Counted from the stretch's first letter, positions 10,097 through 21,686 are shown. The stretch: 64,000 nucleotides of DNA from Siphonodentalium dalli (GCA_032622095.1 CP136068.1:47176443-47240442), one strand, 5' to 3'. A program made the numbers and translations. Notes: generated by a model from the sequence alone, not told the origin.

Positions 10097-11797
10097 ATGA
10101 AGCACCAGTGTTCAATTTGCTCTAGGGGGTATGTGCGGAACCATGATTTGATAAGACATGTACAATCTAAGCACACTGAGTTTGTTAACCGACACCCACA
10201 GCAGCAGCACCAAGCAACAGCAACAGACCGTAGCAGCAACAGGCAGCAGTATCATCAGCCACAACAACAGCCATTACAGCCACACCAGATACTACAACAC
10301 CAGCAGGGGACACAGCAACAAAGCGACATAACATCCTGCTTTGATGATCCAATGGCCAATGTCCATGAAGATTTTATTTTCAAGCATCCATTCACGGCAT
10401 GTGTAAGTGGACCGACATCTTGTGGTAAGACATACTTCGTGAAAACCTTACTACAAAAGTCTGCCTCAAAAATATCACCCGCACCTGACAGAATAATATG
10501 GTTTTATAAATATTGGCAGCCCCTATATGACGAATTAAAGTATACCGTCACCCCTCAGGTCAACTTTATACGAGGAATACCAGCAAACTTGGATTCGCTT
10601 ATCAACCCCCGGTATAAAAATCTAGTTATACTCGATGACTTGATGCAAACTTCATCAAAAGACCAGAGAGTTAATGATTTGCATTCCGAAGGAAGTCACC
10701 ATTTGAACTTATCTTTGATAAGTTTGAACCAGAATTTCTACTACAACAAAGATCCAACGCAACGACGAAATTGTCAATATTTGGTATTGTTCAATAACCC
10801 AATCGACAAGGGATTAATTTCAACATTATCAAGACAGATGTATCCTGAATGTCCTCAGCGTATGGTTCGAGAGTTTTCGGAAGCGACGAGTGAACCGTAC
10901 GGTTACCTACTGGTGGATTTAAAAGCCGCAACACCGGACACATTACGTCTGCGACAGAATGTACTAAAAGAGGACACGAACCAACATAGGGGTGAATGGA
11001 ATGGCATGAAATATAATCTCCAAAAAGACAGAGAACACCCAGATGAACAGAATGGGATGATAAAACATACAAAAGACACTGAGACCCAGGGTCAACAGAA
11101 TGCGATGAAATACGATGACAGAGAACTCCCCGGTCAACAGAAGGGCATAACATATAATTATATTGTGCCCCAGGGTCAACATAATGACTATACTATCGAC
11201 ATACGGCCACCTGGTGAGCTCGATGAAATTAATAAGAAGAACCATCAAAACAGAGACATTCAAGAAGACATGTCGTACCCTTGTAATGAATGCGGGCTTT
11301 TGTTCGCAGATCATTATGATGTTCAGAGACACGTAAAAAACTGGTGTCAAGAAAATAAGTTAAAACGAAAATTAACTGAGGACCCGGATGATAGTCAGAA
11401 TAAGGAAATTAAATTGAATGAAGATGAATACTTCAAAAGTTTGCGTGATGAAAGTAGAGATAAAACACGTGAGGAATGGAGTGATAAAGTGGACACGTAT
11501 AAGGAAAATGGCTCTAAAGACGCAGAAGCAAAAGAACAAGCTGACAAGGATCTTAAAAGTAAAGATATGATACACTTTATGACTGATTATGCTTGGACAA
11601 TAGTATCGTATCTGCAGCTGCGCAATGGGACTCTGCACAACAGAGTCATGGATAAAGTCGACAAATATTTGAATAATGGTTATGGAGAATATGATGCAGT
11701 GAAAATGTCAATATTAAAGTACAAACCGATGCTAGAAAAATTCATGGACGTAACATATGACACTTCTGGCGAAAGTGATGACAATTCGGACGATTAA
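10097..11797 (+). CDS. A32-like DNA-packaging ATPase with zinc fingers (right arm copy)
   Basis: This is the mirror of the left-arm gene, 566 residues, reading away from the hinge. Both zinc fingers, the Walker A motif (105-112), the Walker B motif (177-181) and the acidic tail are all intact. Relative to the left copy it has F for L at 82, Q for H at 334, I for N at 367 and S for P at 473, none of them in a catalytic motif. A TATAAA overlaps the ATG and an AATAAA follows the stop by 5 nt. The two genes are divergent across the hinge, about 940 bp apart. Whether either is expressed cannot be read from sequence. Confidence 0.85.
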   Translation: MKHQCSICSRGYVRNHDLIRHVQSKHTEFVNRHPQQQHQATATDRSSNRQQYHQPQQQPLQPHQILQHQQGTQQQSDITSCFDDPMANVHEDFIFKHPFTACVSGPTSCGKTYFVKTLLQKSASKISPAPDRIIWFYKYWQPLYDELKYTVTPQVNFIRGIPANLDSLINPRYKNLVILDDLMQTSSKDQRVNDLHSEGSHHLNLSLISLNQNFYYNKDPTQRRNCQYLVLFNNPIDKGLISTLSRQMYPECPQRMVREFSEATSEPYGYLLVDLKAATPDTLRLRQNVLKEDTNQHRGEWNGMKYNLQKDREHPDEQNGMIKHTKDTETQGQQNAMKYDDRELPGQQKGITYNYIVPQGQHNDYTIDIRPPGELDEINKKNHQNRDIQEDMSYPCNECGLLFADHYDVQRHVKNWCQENKLKRKLTEDPDDSQNKEIKLNEDEYFKSLRDESRDKTREEWSDKVDTYKENGSKDAEAKEQADKDLKSKDMIHFMTDYAWTIVSYLQLRNGTLHNRVMDKVDKYLNNGYGEYDAVKMSILKYKPMLEKFMDVTYDTSGESDDNSDD

Positions 11798-11802
11798 ATT
11801 TC

Positions 11803-11808
11803 AATAAA
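11803..11808 (+). terminator. PolyA signal of the right ATPase gene
   Basis: AATAAA begins 6 nt after the TAA stop and mirrors 7449-7454. Such a tight stop-to-signal spacing is typical of compact viral or transposon genes. Confidence 0.6.
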
Positions 11809-12698
11809 CTTCATCAACATGATATTCTCGTTTTCGTTATATATCTATAAGCTGGGGGAGGGAGAGAGTGTGTGGATTATTGGGAATTGTAGAGTGAGAA
11901 ACGATACGTAATGATAAAAGGTGCATTAAGTGCCCCGAAAATTTGACCCTTAAATATTGATCTGTCATTTTAACTTTCAACCACTGCGCTTGTATTGTTA
12001 ACATTCATTCATAATGAGTGTCCCTTTAGAGTGTCTTGTGTTCCTTTTAATATTCAAACACCAATATTGCATCACGTCCCTTGTTTCGTGTCACTTTAAC
12101 TCCTTGAGTGTATTGCCCCTTCGAATGATGTCATAGCGTGTGTACATGTAAGATAGTATAACACTATGACTATGTCTGTATCTGTTGTTGGTAAGATGTG
12201 AAATATAAATTTCAGTTCATTCGTGTAGTAATTTCGTATATGTTCAACGCTCTTCATTCGTAAGAGTAATTACCAACTGGAAGTTGTACTATTTTTGATA
12301 AACATCGGATTTGCTCATCAGACGATAAGCTGACAATATTTACGCATGGTCTAATTAGATTCATGCATAAATGTAAGGTAATTTTTGTTATGGTCAAGTT
12401 TTTTGTTAAGACCATGTTCTAACATAGATCGATAAATAAGTTAAAGGTCATTATATTCCACAGTCAAATCTATTGGTGATCGAATTTGATAACTATTTTA
12501 TTGGAACAACTAAGAGTATTATTTACGTGAGATCAATGAGTCCAATTATTATAAATAATAAATTGCAGGCATCGGTGGATACCCGATTGCCACATTTAGT
12601 GATGACGTGATAAACTGATAAAATGTCCAAGTGACGTACTATAATGAGCAAAAAAAAAATGAGTTGACCTTCGGCTTCGTCCCGATTGGGTACTGAGC

Positions 12699-12876
12699 TG
12701 ACACCGGGGATAAATTGACCAATGACTGCCCTTGTATCCTTTGACAGATATGCGTGCGCAGACTCGTTTGATGTTCGCTATCGCATTACTATGTTTTAAT
12801 AGCCGAGCCTTCACTACTCGTCTGACTCTCTTACCGACAAGACCTGTCTACACAGTACTTCTCCGGCAGACTATTC
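12699..12876. repeat. Intra-arm direct repeat, distal copy (right arm)
   Basis: This is the mirror of 6381-6558 and has the same orientation relationship to 9803-9993 within the right arm. Confidence 0.75.
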
Positions 12877-12895
12877 ATCCACTGGTAGGCCTACA

Positions 12896-12952
12896 TACAG
12901 GTATGCCCTAAATAATGGACTGCTTAACCACAGCAGAATTATAGGTAACTTT
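12896..12952 (-). repeat. Half copy of the CAGTAATGCCC MITE inside the right arm
   Basis: This is the mirror of 6305-6361. It differs from the left copy by at least one substitution (AAATAATGG against the complement of CCATTAGTT). Confidence 0.7.
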
Positions 12953-13172
12953 TCTTTTCTAAACATGGAACATGTCTGAACCTATCATTGGTACAATAGC
13001 AGTGATATAATGTTACATCATCGGTGCTACCTGTAGTTTCGGTATATGATCGTAAGTGTGACTGGAGTGATAAGGGGTTATTACGTAATGTTGTTATAAC
13101 AATGTCATCAAAGCAATTTCTATAATTGAGTGTCTCACGACCTGACGTAATATGTATGCATGTTTTGGCTAA

Positions 13173-13694
13173 CTAATTATCGTGTGAATGACACAGTTTA
13201 TCAACCTTAATTGATACTAACCCGTTTTGTTCAGACATTAAATCGATATGTTTTCTGAATACCATATAACTGTGAGCGGGGAAATAATATAATTCATTTG
13301 GTAAAGCAAAGGTGTGACACACGACCAATGTCGCGTGTGATTGCGTGTACAGCGAACAATTCATTCTGGAGGGTTCTAATTTCACATTACAATTTTCGAC
13401 CGTTAGTCTCAATACTTCCAATAATTCACGATAATACACACCTGTCATATGGGATAGAGAGAGTGTAAAGAATAAACGCTCTTTATTATTTATGTAAAAG
13501 TAATAGTGTCTATTTTCAGGTATGACAATTATATGAACTGCGTCCGATAAAACACTGGAATGTATGCATTCATATCGATGGTCACAATGTCCAATAAAGC
13601 TATTTTCTAAACATCGATTAATAAATTCATGAAAAATATTTGAACAAAAAATATTACGAAAGATATTACGCGCAAATAATTTAACATTCGACAT
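13173..13694 (-). CDS. Orphan 173-residue ORF, right arm of the Polinton
   Basis: The translation is identical to the left-arm ORF at 5563-6084 and the ORF is intact. Function is unknown. It is convergent with the right-arm ATPase gene across the non-coding spacer. Confidence 0.5.
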   Translation of the reverse strand: MSNVKLFARNIFRNIFCSNIFHEFINRCLENSFIGHCDHRYECIHSSVLSDAVHIIVIPENRHYYFYINNKERLFFTLSLSHMTGVYYRELLEVLRLTVENCNVKLEPSRMNCSLYTQSHATLVVCHTFALPNELYYFPAHSYMVFRKHIDLMSEQNGLVSIKVDKLCHSHDN

Positions 13695-13739
13695 TTTTTA
13701 ATTTCGAGTTTATCAGAAACCGAAAACTCGTTATAAATT

Positions 13740-13965
13740 TTTTATTTAAACAATTTTGGGGGTTTTGATAATTTGGAAGTTTGGAAATTTTGGGGTTTTG
13801 ATAATTTGGAAGTTTGGAAATTTATAAATTTTTTGGAAAAAATAATTTTTGGAAAAAATAATTTTTTGAAAAAATAAATTTTTGAAGTTTTGAAATTTTT
13901 TTTTGGGTTTTAATATTTTGGAAGTTTTGGGAATATTTTAGTACAACCAATTTTAGACCCCAAAG
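13740..13965. repeat. AT-rich short tandem repeats, right arm
   Basis: This is the mirror of 5278-5517 with one 16-bp unit fewer and a one-base insertion near 13918. It accounts for the shift in the left/right coordinate sum toward the termini. Confidence 0.8.
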
Positions 13966-14008
13966 ATTCTATTTTTAGATGTGACGGTAACGAGACGGCT
14001 ATTCTTCT

Positions 14009-14014
14009 TATATT
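14009..14014. other. Right target-site duplication TATATT
   Basis: This second copy of the 6-bp duplication immediately follows the ATTCTTCT terminus. Confidence 0.85.
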
Positions 14015-14791
14015 GTTTGACCGAATTTGCGGGCGCGGCCATGTTTATGTACCAAAAGCGGAAGTTCTAATAGGGGAATTCCCCATGTGTAGTTGCCATA
14101 GTGTAAAAATAGGAATAACAGAAACGGACGATTTATGCAGTTTATATTTCCTATTTTTGTCGACATCACGATCAACGATGTTGCTCAATGAAATCAATAT
14201 TTTTATTTTTATGTCATCAGGTGGGCTTGTAAAGGATCGGCGTCAAAAAATAAAATGAAATTGAAAAACGAAAATGTTCGGTCGGTCGGATCCGCAAACC
14301 ATCTTATAAAAAAGGCCTTATCACCGCAAACGCCTTTAGGCACTTTCATTTGTTTTCTCCCAATAGATATGCCACATAGTTGAGCATTGTCTCTATTTAA
14401 ACAAGAATAATGATATGTATAGACATACAAGCCTGCATGTTCTGATAGTTGCGAGAAATAAGTATATATAGGATACAACTTAAGACGTGTTTACAGTTTA
14501 ATATCACTAGCTAACAGCAACTATAGAATGTACGTAAGATAGCGATATTAAACTACAAACAATGATTAAGGTGTAGCCTACTTATAACCATTTATTGCAA
14601 CTTTAAGTAATAATGACATATTTCGAAAATATTTTAGTGAATCAATCTGATAATTGTGTATCCAGACAGCATGTCGACTGGGAGTATATGGACATTACGA
14701 ATAGTGTCTAAAACTCCAATAAATACGGTAGCACATGTTCTGAAAACACAAGTTCGCGCATTTGTAAATAAACACCTAAAAAAAAGCCCCA
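14015..14791. other. Non-coding flank right of the Polinton
   Basis: The flank carries the inverted partner (14292-14322) of the AGGCC...TTTGCGGAT string found at 4583-4612, next to GGTCGGTCGG. No gene is supported. The ORFs here are short and featureless. Confidence 0.45.
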
Positions 14792-15498
14792 CCCCGTATT
14801 ATATTCCGTAATATTTTATGAGATATTTGATTGATTTTAACGAAACTGTACACAAATGGTTAGTGAGATCTGATAAACAACCTGTGTGAGGCACCGTCCT
14901 GTAAATTATGTTATGGCCGGCTGAGCATGAATTGAATGGAAGAGGGGTGCTTTTCAAAATTTGCAAAACACTGACATAGAGTGGACAGTCACTCCATTGT
15001 TCACACAAATTGTTACTGGCTGTAAATGTGTTATAAATGTGACAGTGAGTCCATGATAACATGCGTGTCATCTTCGGGACGCAATGTTCCTGCTGCATTC
15101 CCAGGCCATTCAGTCTAACCACACACCTTTGGAATGACACCTTGAAGTTTCATGCTGTGAGCGACACAGAGTTATTGAAATCAGTCTCTTTGAAACCATT
15201 TTTCAGTAAACCATTGTTCCCACCTTGTAGGCCATTGAGGTACCATGACATAAGGATGTGCCAAGCATGTGCGAGAAGTGGGGACCAAGGCACATCTGAA
15301 TGTCTGATCACTCTACCTTTGTTTTTGCAACTTTTGAAAAGTGCCCCTCTTCCATTCAATTTGTGCTCACTCAGCCATATCTCATCTCACAGCACAGTAA
15401 TGAGCACACTTGGTGTCGTTGGTTCCACAAACCATTTGTGGAAACTTTCATCAAAATCTATCCAATATCTCATAAAATATTACCGAATATATTAGGGG
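14792..15498. mobile_element. Foldback MITE, about 0.7 kb
   Basis: The left part (GTAATATTTTATGAGATAT, then ACAAATGGTT, then ATTGAATGGAAGAGGGG) reappears in inverted order and orientation on the right (15340-15498). The arms are diverged, suggesting an old copy. The ORFs at 15061-15495 and opposite are products of this symmetry. Confidence 0.6.
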
Positions 15499-16439
15499 TA
15501 AATTACCATCCCTCCTATAACTGAGAGCCTTATCACGTCCGTGCTTCGATACTGTGATGGACACCCCCTGATAAAATGGAACCACGTTCCTGCCTCGATG
15601 TGTTATGATAAGAGTAGTAGATCAGTGTGAAAGCATAGGATGGGCACAATATATATAATGTTATACCATCAAAATAATATTTTGTTTTCATAAACTGAAT
15701 GGTTGTAATTTGTGAAAACAATGATACCAAATTGGTTGTAGTACTCGATATTACACTGACTTGTTCTTACATACACACTCTACAAACGAACATTTTTTAG
15801 TTAACTTTGCGCAGACAAGTGGTCATCAACTTAGAAATCCGTGTACCGATTGGATAGCTCTGATAAGCGATCAACCTCTCAACTTATGATCGGTTAATTC
15901 TTTTGTAACTTTGGCTTGCCGTGATTCAATATATTGTGAATCACTCACAGGTGACGGTTTACCCGTAAGCAATCTACAATAATCAACAGTTTATCTTTGT
16001 GAAATATGAGAGTTTTTGTTACCTCATCGTTTCATTGTACCGGCGATATCACTAATCACAAAAATAATAGCACGCATTGTAACTTTCCCAAATTCCCATA
16101 GAAATTGCTGTCAGTTATTTTAGCTCTACATGTCAACAATAATGACAACGTGAGCTTGTATGTGGTGAAAATATTTGTGTCAACTTATCGGTATGAAATT
16201 TCCGACTGTTGAGAAATATTTTGACCAACGTTGGGGGCACCCACCAAGCCGTCCAACACCCCACATGTCACACCCCGGCGTCGTCGAAGAAGTCAGTCTG
16301 GTTTTGAAGTTATCATATTGACTAATGTTCATTTTGGGGTAAACGGTAGTTAGCATGTGTTTTATAGCCTAAGTCATTGACAACCATGTGCCCCTATACA
16401 GCTTTCCCAAAGGATTGCCAAGCATTGACCGTGTGTGTC

Positions 16440-16443
<4 letters not shown>
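15499..16443. other. Non-coding DNA, nothing recognised
   Basis: AT-rich sequence without a credible ORF, RNA gene or structured repeat. Confidence 0.4.

Positions 16444-16494
<51 letters not shown>
16444..16494. repeat. (TA)n microsatellite
   Basis: An uninterrupted TA run of about 51 bp. It gives rise to spurious Tyr-Ile ORFs on both strands. Confidence 0.95.
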
Positions 16495-16497
<3 letters not shown>

Positions 16498-17887
16498 CCG
16501 TTCATTACTCGTTATGCCGACATGTGTGCAAATGTACCACGAACTCCATGTCTGTACAACAGCCTCTTTAAAACTCCGGCGATTATCCAAGAGACTGCCT
16601 CTAACACTATCGCTACCATCAGACGAACGTGGTAATCTACTTGGTATAATAGCAGAAACGACTCGTTTTCTTGTATCAGAACAGTGTATAGCCAGCCACT
16701 GTATGTATAATATGATAGATAATATGCAGGTATTTTTTCTAAGCGCGCATTCTGGAGCAGCCTTTCTATATTTATCACAAGAACAGATTGCCATTGAAAT
16801 TTACCCACGGTGGCCGTTTGATAGATGAGCCATCGTCAATTGGAAGTGGAACGCTCAGTAACATGTATATATCAGCATATGTTAAAGACAAAGATCCAGT
16901 TTACTTAAAGGGACTCAATGCATTCGAAGTGGGTTCCTGTGAAATAACATAAACGTCGATAAAACAACTGTCATCAGCAAGTATATATATGAAACAATAT
17001 ATTGAGTTTTGTTATTTTCAGTACAAATAACTCTCCAATAATGAGATGTTGGATGCCAAACCATCGTGATGTATAAATACTATAAATTACTGTTATACTG
17101 CAAATAACGACACAAGTCCAATGATATGCCAAAAAGTAATCAACATTTCATGGTAGGCATTGACAAAGGTCAAAATATTGAGAAATATTCTGAAAATCAT
17201 ATTCATGCGAAATTTAGTTATTCGAGAACTATCAATAATAATTATTAGAACAAACAATGGATTTTAAGACGTTTTAGAGGTTGAAATTAATGTTTTCTTT
17301 TCTGTCCCTTTCGGTACAAAGAACTTCGAGAAAATAATTAATAATTTCACACAACAATCCAATAAGCAAATATCTTATTGGCGTGGCACTATGCGAGTAG
17401 ACTTAATTTTTGCCAACTGTTGCAGGGGGGGGGGGGGTCATTCACTTTTTTCCATACAGTAGGCCGGGGTGGGTGGTTCAGCCGCGAAAAAAGTCACCTT
17501 TTTCCAAGTGGTCACAGTTTTTTCCTCTTACAACATTTCTGCAATATAATTGCCTCAAAGTGTTCAGCAACGTTGTTATGGTATGTATGATGCTTTAGGT
17601 CAGGGCTTAGGGGGTAGTTAGTGTGGATATAGGCATAATGCTTCTCAGAAATCCCGGTTACAAACCAACACTCACAATTTCGTCTTTTGCATCAGATCAC
17701 ATTGTCAAGTACCAACACCACTTGTTCAAGATGAAAATGGACAGCTATGACACCCATTATTAAAGTAAATAAAAATGAATAAAGTTATTCATTTATATCA
17801 TTAATGTTTACTCATTAGACCTGATCAGACATCATAAGAGGCAAAACATGGAAATCTCATCATGATAGAAAGTATTGAATGCTATTT
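16495..17887. other. Non-coding DNA
   Basis: No gene is supported. A G-run of about a dozen bases lies at about 17426. The ORFs that cross the TA run extend into this stretch but show no protein-like features. Confidence 0.4.
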
Positions 17888-18402
17888 AAAGGTGGATTAT
17901 CTCTTTGTAAACATGTATTATATAGTTACCAGGGTATAAAATATTAGATTTGAATCGAAGACTCCTGTCCGGAAATGCTTCTATCGATTAATATTAATTT
18001 TATTTCGAATATTTTCTGGTCTAAAAAGGTGTGTTTGTTCAGGTAACGAACAATAGTGGTTACTGTTAACAGAGACCAGAATTTTTTTTGTACAATTTTG
18101 TCACAAATAAACGTTAATTATACTCATTATCGCTTATATATGTGGAACAAAACAATACAAACAATCAATCTGGGACATTTGACTTTCGGTGCGTAGCCAT
18201 AGGAACAGCCCAGTGCTCTATATCGCATGGTCTGTTCTAAAAATAGACACATAAATGGTCCCGATTTGATATTCGAAATAAAATCAATATATTAATTGAT
18301 AGAAGCTTTTCCGGACAGGGGTATTCAGTTCATATATATTATTTTATACCCACGCAACTATTTAAAATTTGTTATTTAAAGAGATAATCAATCTTTAAAG
18401 CC
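17888..18402. mobile_element. Foldback MITE, about 0.5 kb
   Basis: The left end TTAAAGGTGGATTATCTCTTT and inner TCCGGAAATGCTTCTATCGA are matched by inverted, diverged copies at 18260-18402. No ORF is present. Confidence 0.6.
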
Positions 18403-19782
18403 ACATCCAGATTTTTTAGTTTAATTTATTGGGGTTTTTTTTGGACACAATTTCATGCTGATCAATCTGTTAAACGCCATGTTGTCAGATGGTATAAGAT
18501 CGATTCGTGTGGGTCCATTACTATTTAGCATAAATGTTTTGCCTAAATTTTTATTTTATACTTTCGATACAGTTGTATTTGAAGTGATTACAGACAAGCA
18601 TTGGAAATATGGTAAAATGTTCATATAACTTGTTTACAAGTCATGAGTCAATTGATAAACAAAAACAAACAGGATAACAATGGGTGCCGCAGGTTTATAC
18701 GATTCTTATCTGTTCTCAGACTTTATAACTGAAACAAATACCAAGCCTAAATGGTGTGAGACTACAGATTTTTAGGTAAAACGTGGGTGGGTACCCTGCA
18801 TGAAATTGGAAAAAAAATTACTTCAAATAAGGGGTGATTTCGCTGGATTTTGAGGTAAAAAGGGGGTGGGTACCCCGCATGAAATTGGAAAAAAAATTTC
18901 AGCCTACTGTCATGGCACTTTTTTCCGACCCCCCTGACTGTTGAGTTAAATTTTAATTGCATAACATAACATCATACCCACATATACTATAATGGAAAAT
19001 AAAGCAGTAACAAATATTCCAGCCAAATGAAAACAAATGTTGATATGCAGTGTAGTCCACTCAAGCAAGGAGCAATCGACTGGAATTAGGCCAAAGTGTC
19101 AACTGACAATGGTGGTCAGATTTAACTTAACTTTGTCAGCTTAAACATATTTCATCGCAGCCCAATTTTGCATGTTCGGCAGTCATGACAAGGACATTCT
19201 CAGATATTGAATATTATTTATGGGTAGTTGCCTTTCAAAATGAAGATAATCGTTACATTTCACGACTCAAGAATAATTAAGTCTCCTCTCATGGTCTTCA
19301 TATATGATATCGTTGATACTTGAACTGCTCTTAAGAACAAAATATTTTAAAGAAGTTCTTGGTGCCTAAAAACAGTGAAAATGTAACTTTTTGTCATGCC
19401 ATAAGAGGATATGTAGTTATAATTCCGAACCGTTTGATGATTCTTAATTATTGTGTCACAATAATTACGTTACATTACGTATAAATACTATGCTATTACA
19501 GCCCAAAAAAATAGTGTATTATATGTTTGCGTATATCGAAGTTTAATTTTGAACAAATCTGCACCGGACAGCTGTTATTCCTGGACAACTGTTACTGCGA
19601 CAAAATCCACGTGCAATTTCCAATCACACGAACCGTGTCAAGGGGCGTCGTTTTTCTGTACGCCAATGACTATTTTTTGCCCACAGAAAATGTTCGTAAA
19701 CGTCTCATTTATCGATATTTATCGGAATTTTTCATCTGTATCAATGTAGCTTCTCCTTGTATATACAAATGCGTTTTAAGTC
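18403..19782. other. Non-coding DNA with a short direct duplication
   Basis: About 45 bp containing GTGGGTACCC and GCATGAAATTGGAAAAAAAA occurs twice in tandem (18773-18822 and 18850-18897). No gene is supported. Confidence 0.5.
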
Positions 19783-19892
19783 GGTTAATGTGTGCATGGA
19801 CGAGCTACTGGACATTCGTGAACTAAATAGTCTCGGGCTGCGCCCTCGACCAACTAGTTTACGAATGTCCAGTATAGCTCGCACATTAACCC
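19783..19892. repeat. Hairpin MITE-like inverted repeat, 110 bp
   Basis: GGTTAATGTGTGC at the left and GCACATTAACC at the right bound a long imperfect stem around CTCGGGCTGCGCCCTCG. Confidence 0.7.
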
Positions 19893-20439
19893 TGACTAAA
19901 TGGCTTCTCCAAAGGACTTTTGAGTATTCGTAAATATTTATATTTAGACATATATTATACATAAAACGAACATAATTATACACATAATTCGTAAATGTAT
20001 GTCACATTGAATAATATAACGGGTTATGGAATCTACTTATCATGTAGAATAACTACCTTCTCAATTTTCAATATTGGTCCAACATTTATTAGCAATATAT
20101 ATGTATATAGAATAATAGTGTACACTATGTGTTATGTTTGGCTGTTTATCTATAGTTTTGGCAGTCGAATTAAGCACCCTCGTATAACGTACAGCTTAGT
20201 TTGTATAAATGAGCTGTGCACATGATAACATGAACAACATGAACGTTATAAGGGTTATACCACGATTCCGTAAAACATAGGCATGTTGTTTTACATATCA
20301 CACGAATGTATATAAATGCATAAAATGTACATTCTAGCTTTATGAAGAATCATGAAATTGGTAAACAAAAATTGAGATTGGGGGCATGTTAACCGAAAGT
20401 ATTTTTATCCAAATAGACCATCCGGTGTGTGATTCCATG

Positions 20440-20985
20440 CGGTGATAATGTCGACGGTTATTGCTACAACTCCGGCAAAAATGGGCTGACCGAATCCAAA
20501 TTATACTCCTGGAGTGTCATGTGGCTAATCTACAAACACACACTTTGAAAACAGTCACACGACTAAAACTAAAGTTATCATCCATGCAGAAACCAAAATT
20601 ATCGGCGAATTATAATTCGACAAGGACCATAATTCAAGCAAAAATTGGTGGGCGGAACCAAAATTCGAACTTTAGCTGTACTTTGGGCTAGTAAACTCAC
20701 ACACCAAACTGCATTCCATTCAGTTCAGAATTACTAAAGTTATCATCCAGAAATGAAAATTGAGTACAAATTCCAACAAAAAGAGCCGTAACTCTGGTGA
20801 AAATTGGCGGGCGGAATCCGAATACGAATTTGACCTGTATTTACTGCTAGTAAACACACATACCAAATTTCATTCCATTCAGTTTAGACTTACTAAACTT
20901 ATCCGGAAAAGCAAAAAAACGAACGGACAGAAGGCTAGACGGATCGACAGACGGCAGAACCAATAACATAATACGTTCCGGTTTT
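20440..20985 (+). repeat. Tandem repeat block of about 160-bp units
   Basis: Three diverged units share phrases such as AAAATTGGTGGGCGGAA, CTAGTAAACACACATACCAA and CTAAAGTTATCATCC. The block ends in a GACGGATCGACAGACGG run and a C/T-rich tail. The style resembles transposon-associated repeats common in mollusc genomes. No ORF is credible. Confidence 0.65.
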
Positions 20986-21639
20986 TTTTCAAAACGGGCA
21001 TATAAAAACTTGCCCAGATATACGAATAAATGTTAAACTTTTATTGTTTACGAACACCCCTAAGTCACATTTTCACAGACTTTGGACTGAAAAATATTCG
21101 GTTTGAGACGAAGAAAACATCCTTAAATGCAGTTATTAAACTTTGATTTTTGAAATATATTTATTTTCTACACTTCGAATTCCTTGTGATGTCTGGTTCA
21201 CAGTGGCAACTGTCACAAAAGTAAAACAAATTCCTCCACGTGTGATGAGCGTGTCTGTTTTCACAAATAAGACATGATTACTGAATATACCTAAGTATCC
21301 GTATGCCACCCATATAACAAGATCCTCAATTATGTTTCTGACGATAATTTTCGTCATATTTTTATTCAAAACACAATTTCCGATCTGCCAAAGCCACCGC
21401 AAATTGTGACCTTGATTGACCTTTCAACCTCTGGTTATATCCACGTTGTCTTTATATATTTGCGATATACGTTGTGTTATGCTGACAAATATTCGAGGTG
21501 GATAAAATAGATCGTTTTCACAAATCTAAATCTAATAACTTTGAACTTTAAAACAATATACGCTCTGTATGCACCTGATACAGACCAATGTTACTCTGTA
21601 GTAACACAAAACTATTAGTTAAAAGGCCTCAGTGGTATA

Positions 21640-21686
21640 GGGTATGTGGCATGCTACGCCAGCCGTTGAGGCATGCCACATATCCC
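21640..21686. repeat. Short hairpin
   Basis: GGGTATGTGGCATGC pairs with GCATGCCACATATCC across a loop of about 17 nt. Confidence 0.65.

Larger units (their letters stand above)
11809..13172. other. Non-coding spacer of the right arm
   Basis: This is the inverted equivalent of 6085-7448, with only scattered base differences (for example the GTAGTGCC/GTATTGCC site near 12116). No gene is seen. Confidence 0.6.
5233..14008. mobile_element. Giant palindromic Polinton/Maverick-like element
   Basis: The left arm (5233-9635, 4403 bp) and right arm (9652-14008, 4357 bp) are reverse complements of one another. Over most of the length a left position plus its right partner equals 19257. The arms differ by scattered substitutions, one 16-bp unit of an AT-rich repeat and about 30 bp of the GC-rich hinge. 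The termini are 5'-AGAAGAAT and ATTCTTCT-3' with TATATT on both sides. AG termini, a 6-bp duplication and an A32-like packaging ATPase are known Polinton (adintovirus-like) traits. Only two gene types are visible, each present twice. Protein-primed polymerase, integrase, protease and capsid genes are absent, so this copy is non-autonomous and was presumably mobilised by a complete relative (inference). An assembly artefact is less likely because the arms differ and distinct flanks carry the same duplication. Confidence 0.85.

Noticed and set aside
5233..14008. Palindrome as a sequencing or assembly artefact
   Set aside because: The arms differ by substitutions and indels, the outer flanks differ from each other, and a 6-bp duplication sits exactly at both ends. 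An artefact would mirror the flanks too. Long reads would still be decisive.
5233..14008. Parvovirus-type hairpin-ended dimer as the explanation
   Set aside because: The GC-rich hairpin is central, while the outer ends carry Polinton-type AG termini and a 6-bp duplication, and a packaging ATPase is not a parvovirus gene.
16388..16828. 146-codon ORF across the TA microsatellite
   Set aside because: A TA run has no stop in one frame, so the length is a by-product. The remainder is not protein-like.
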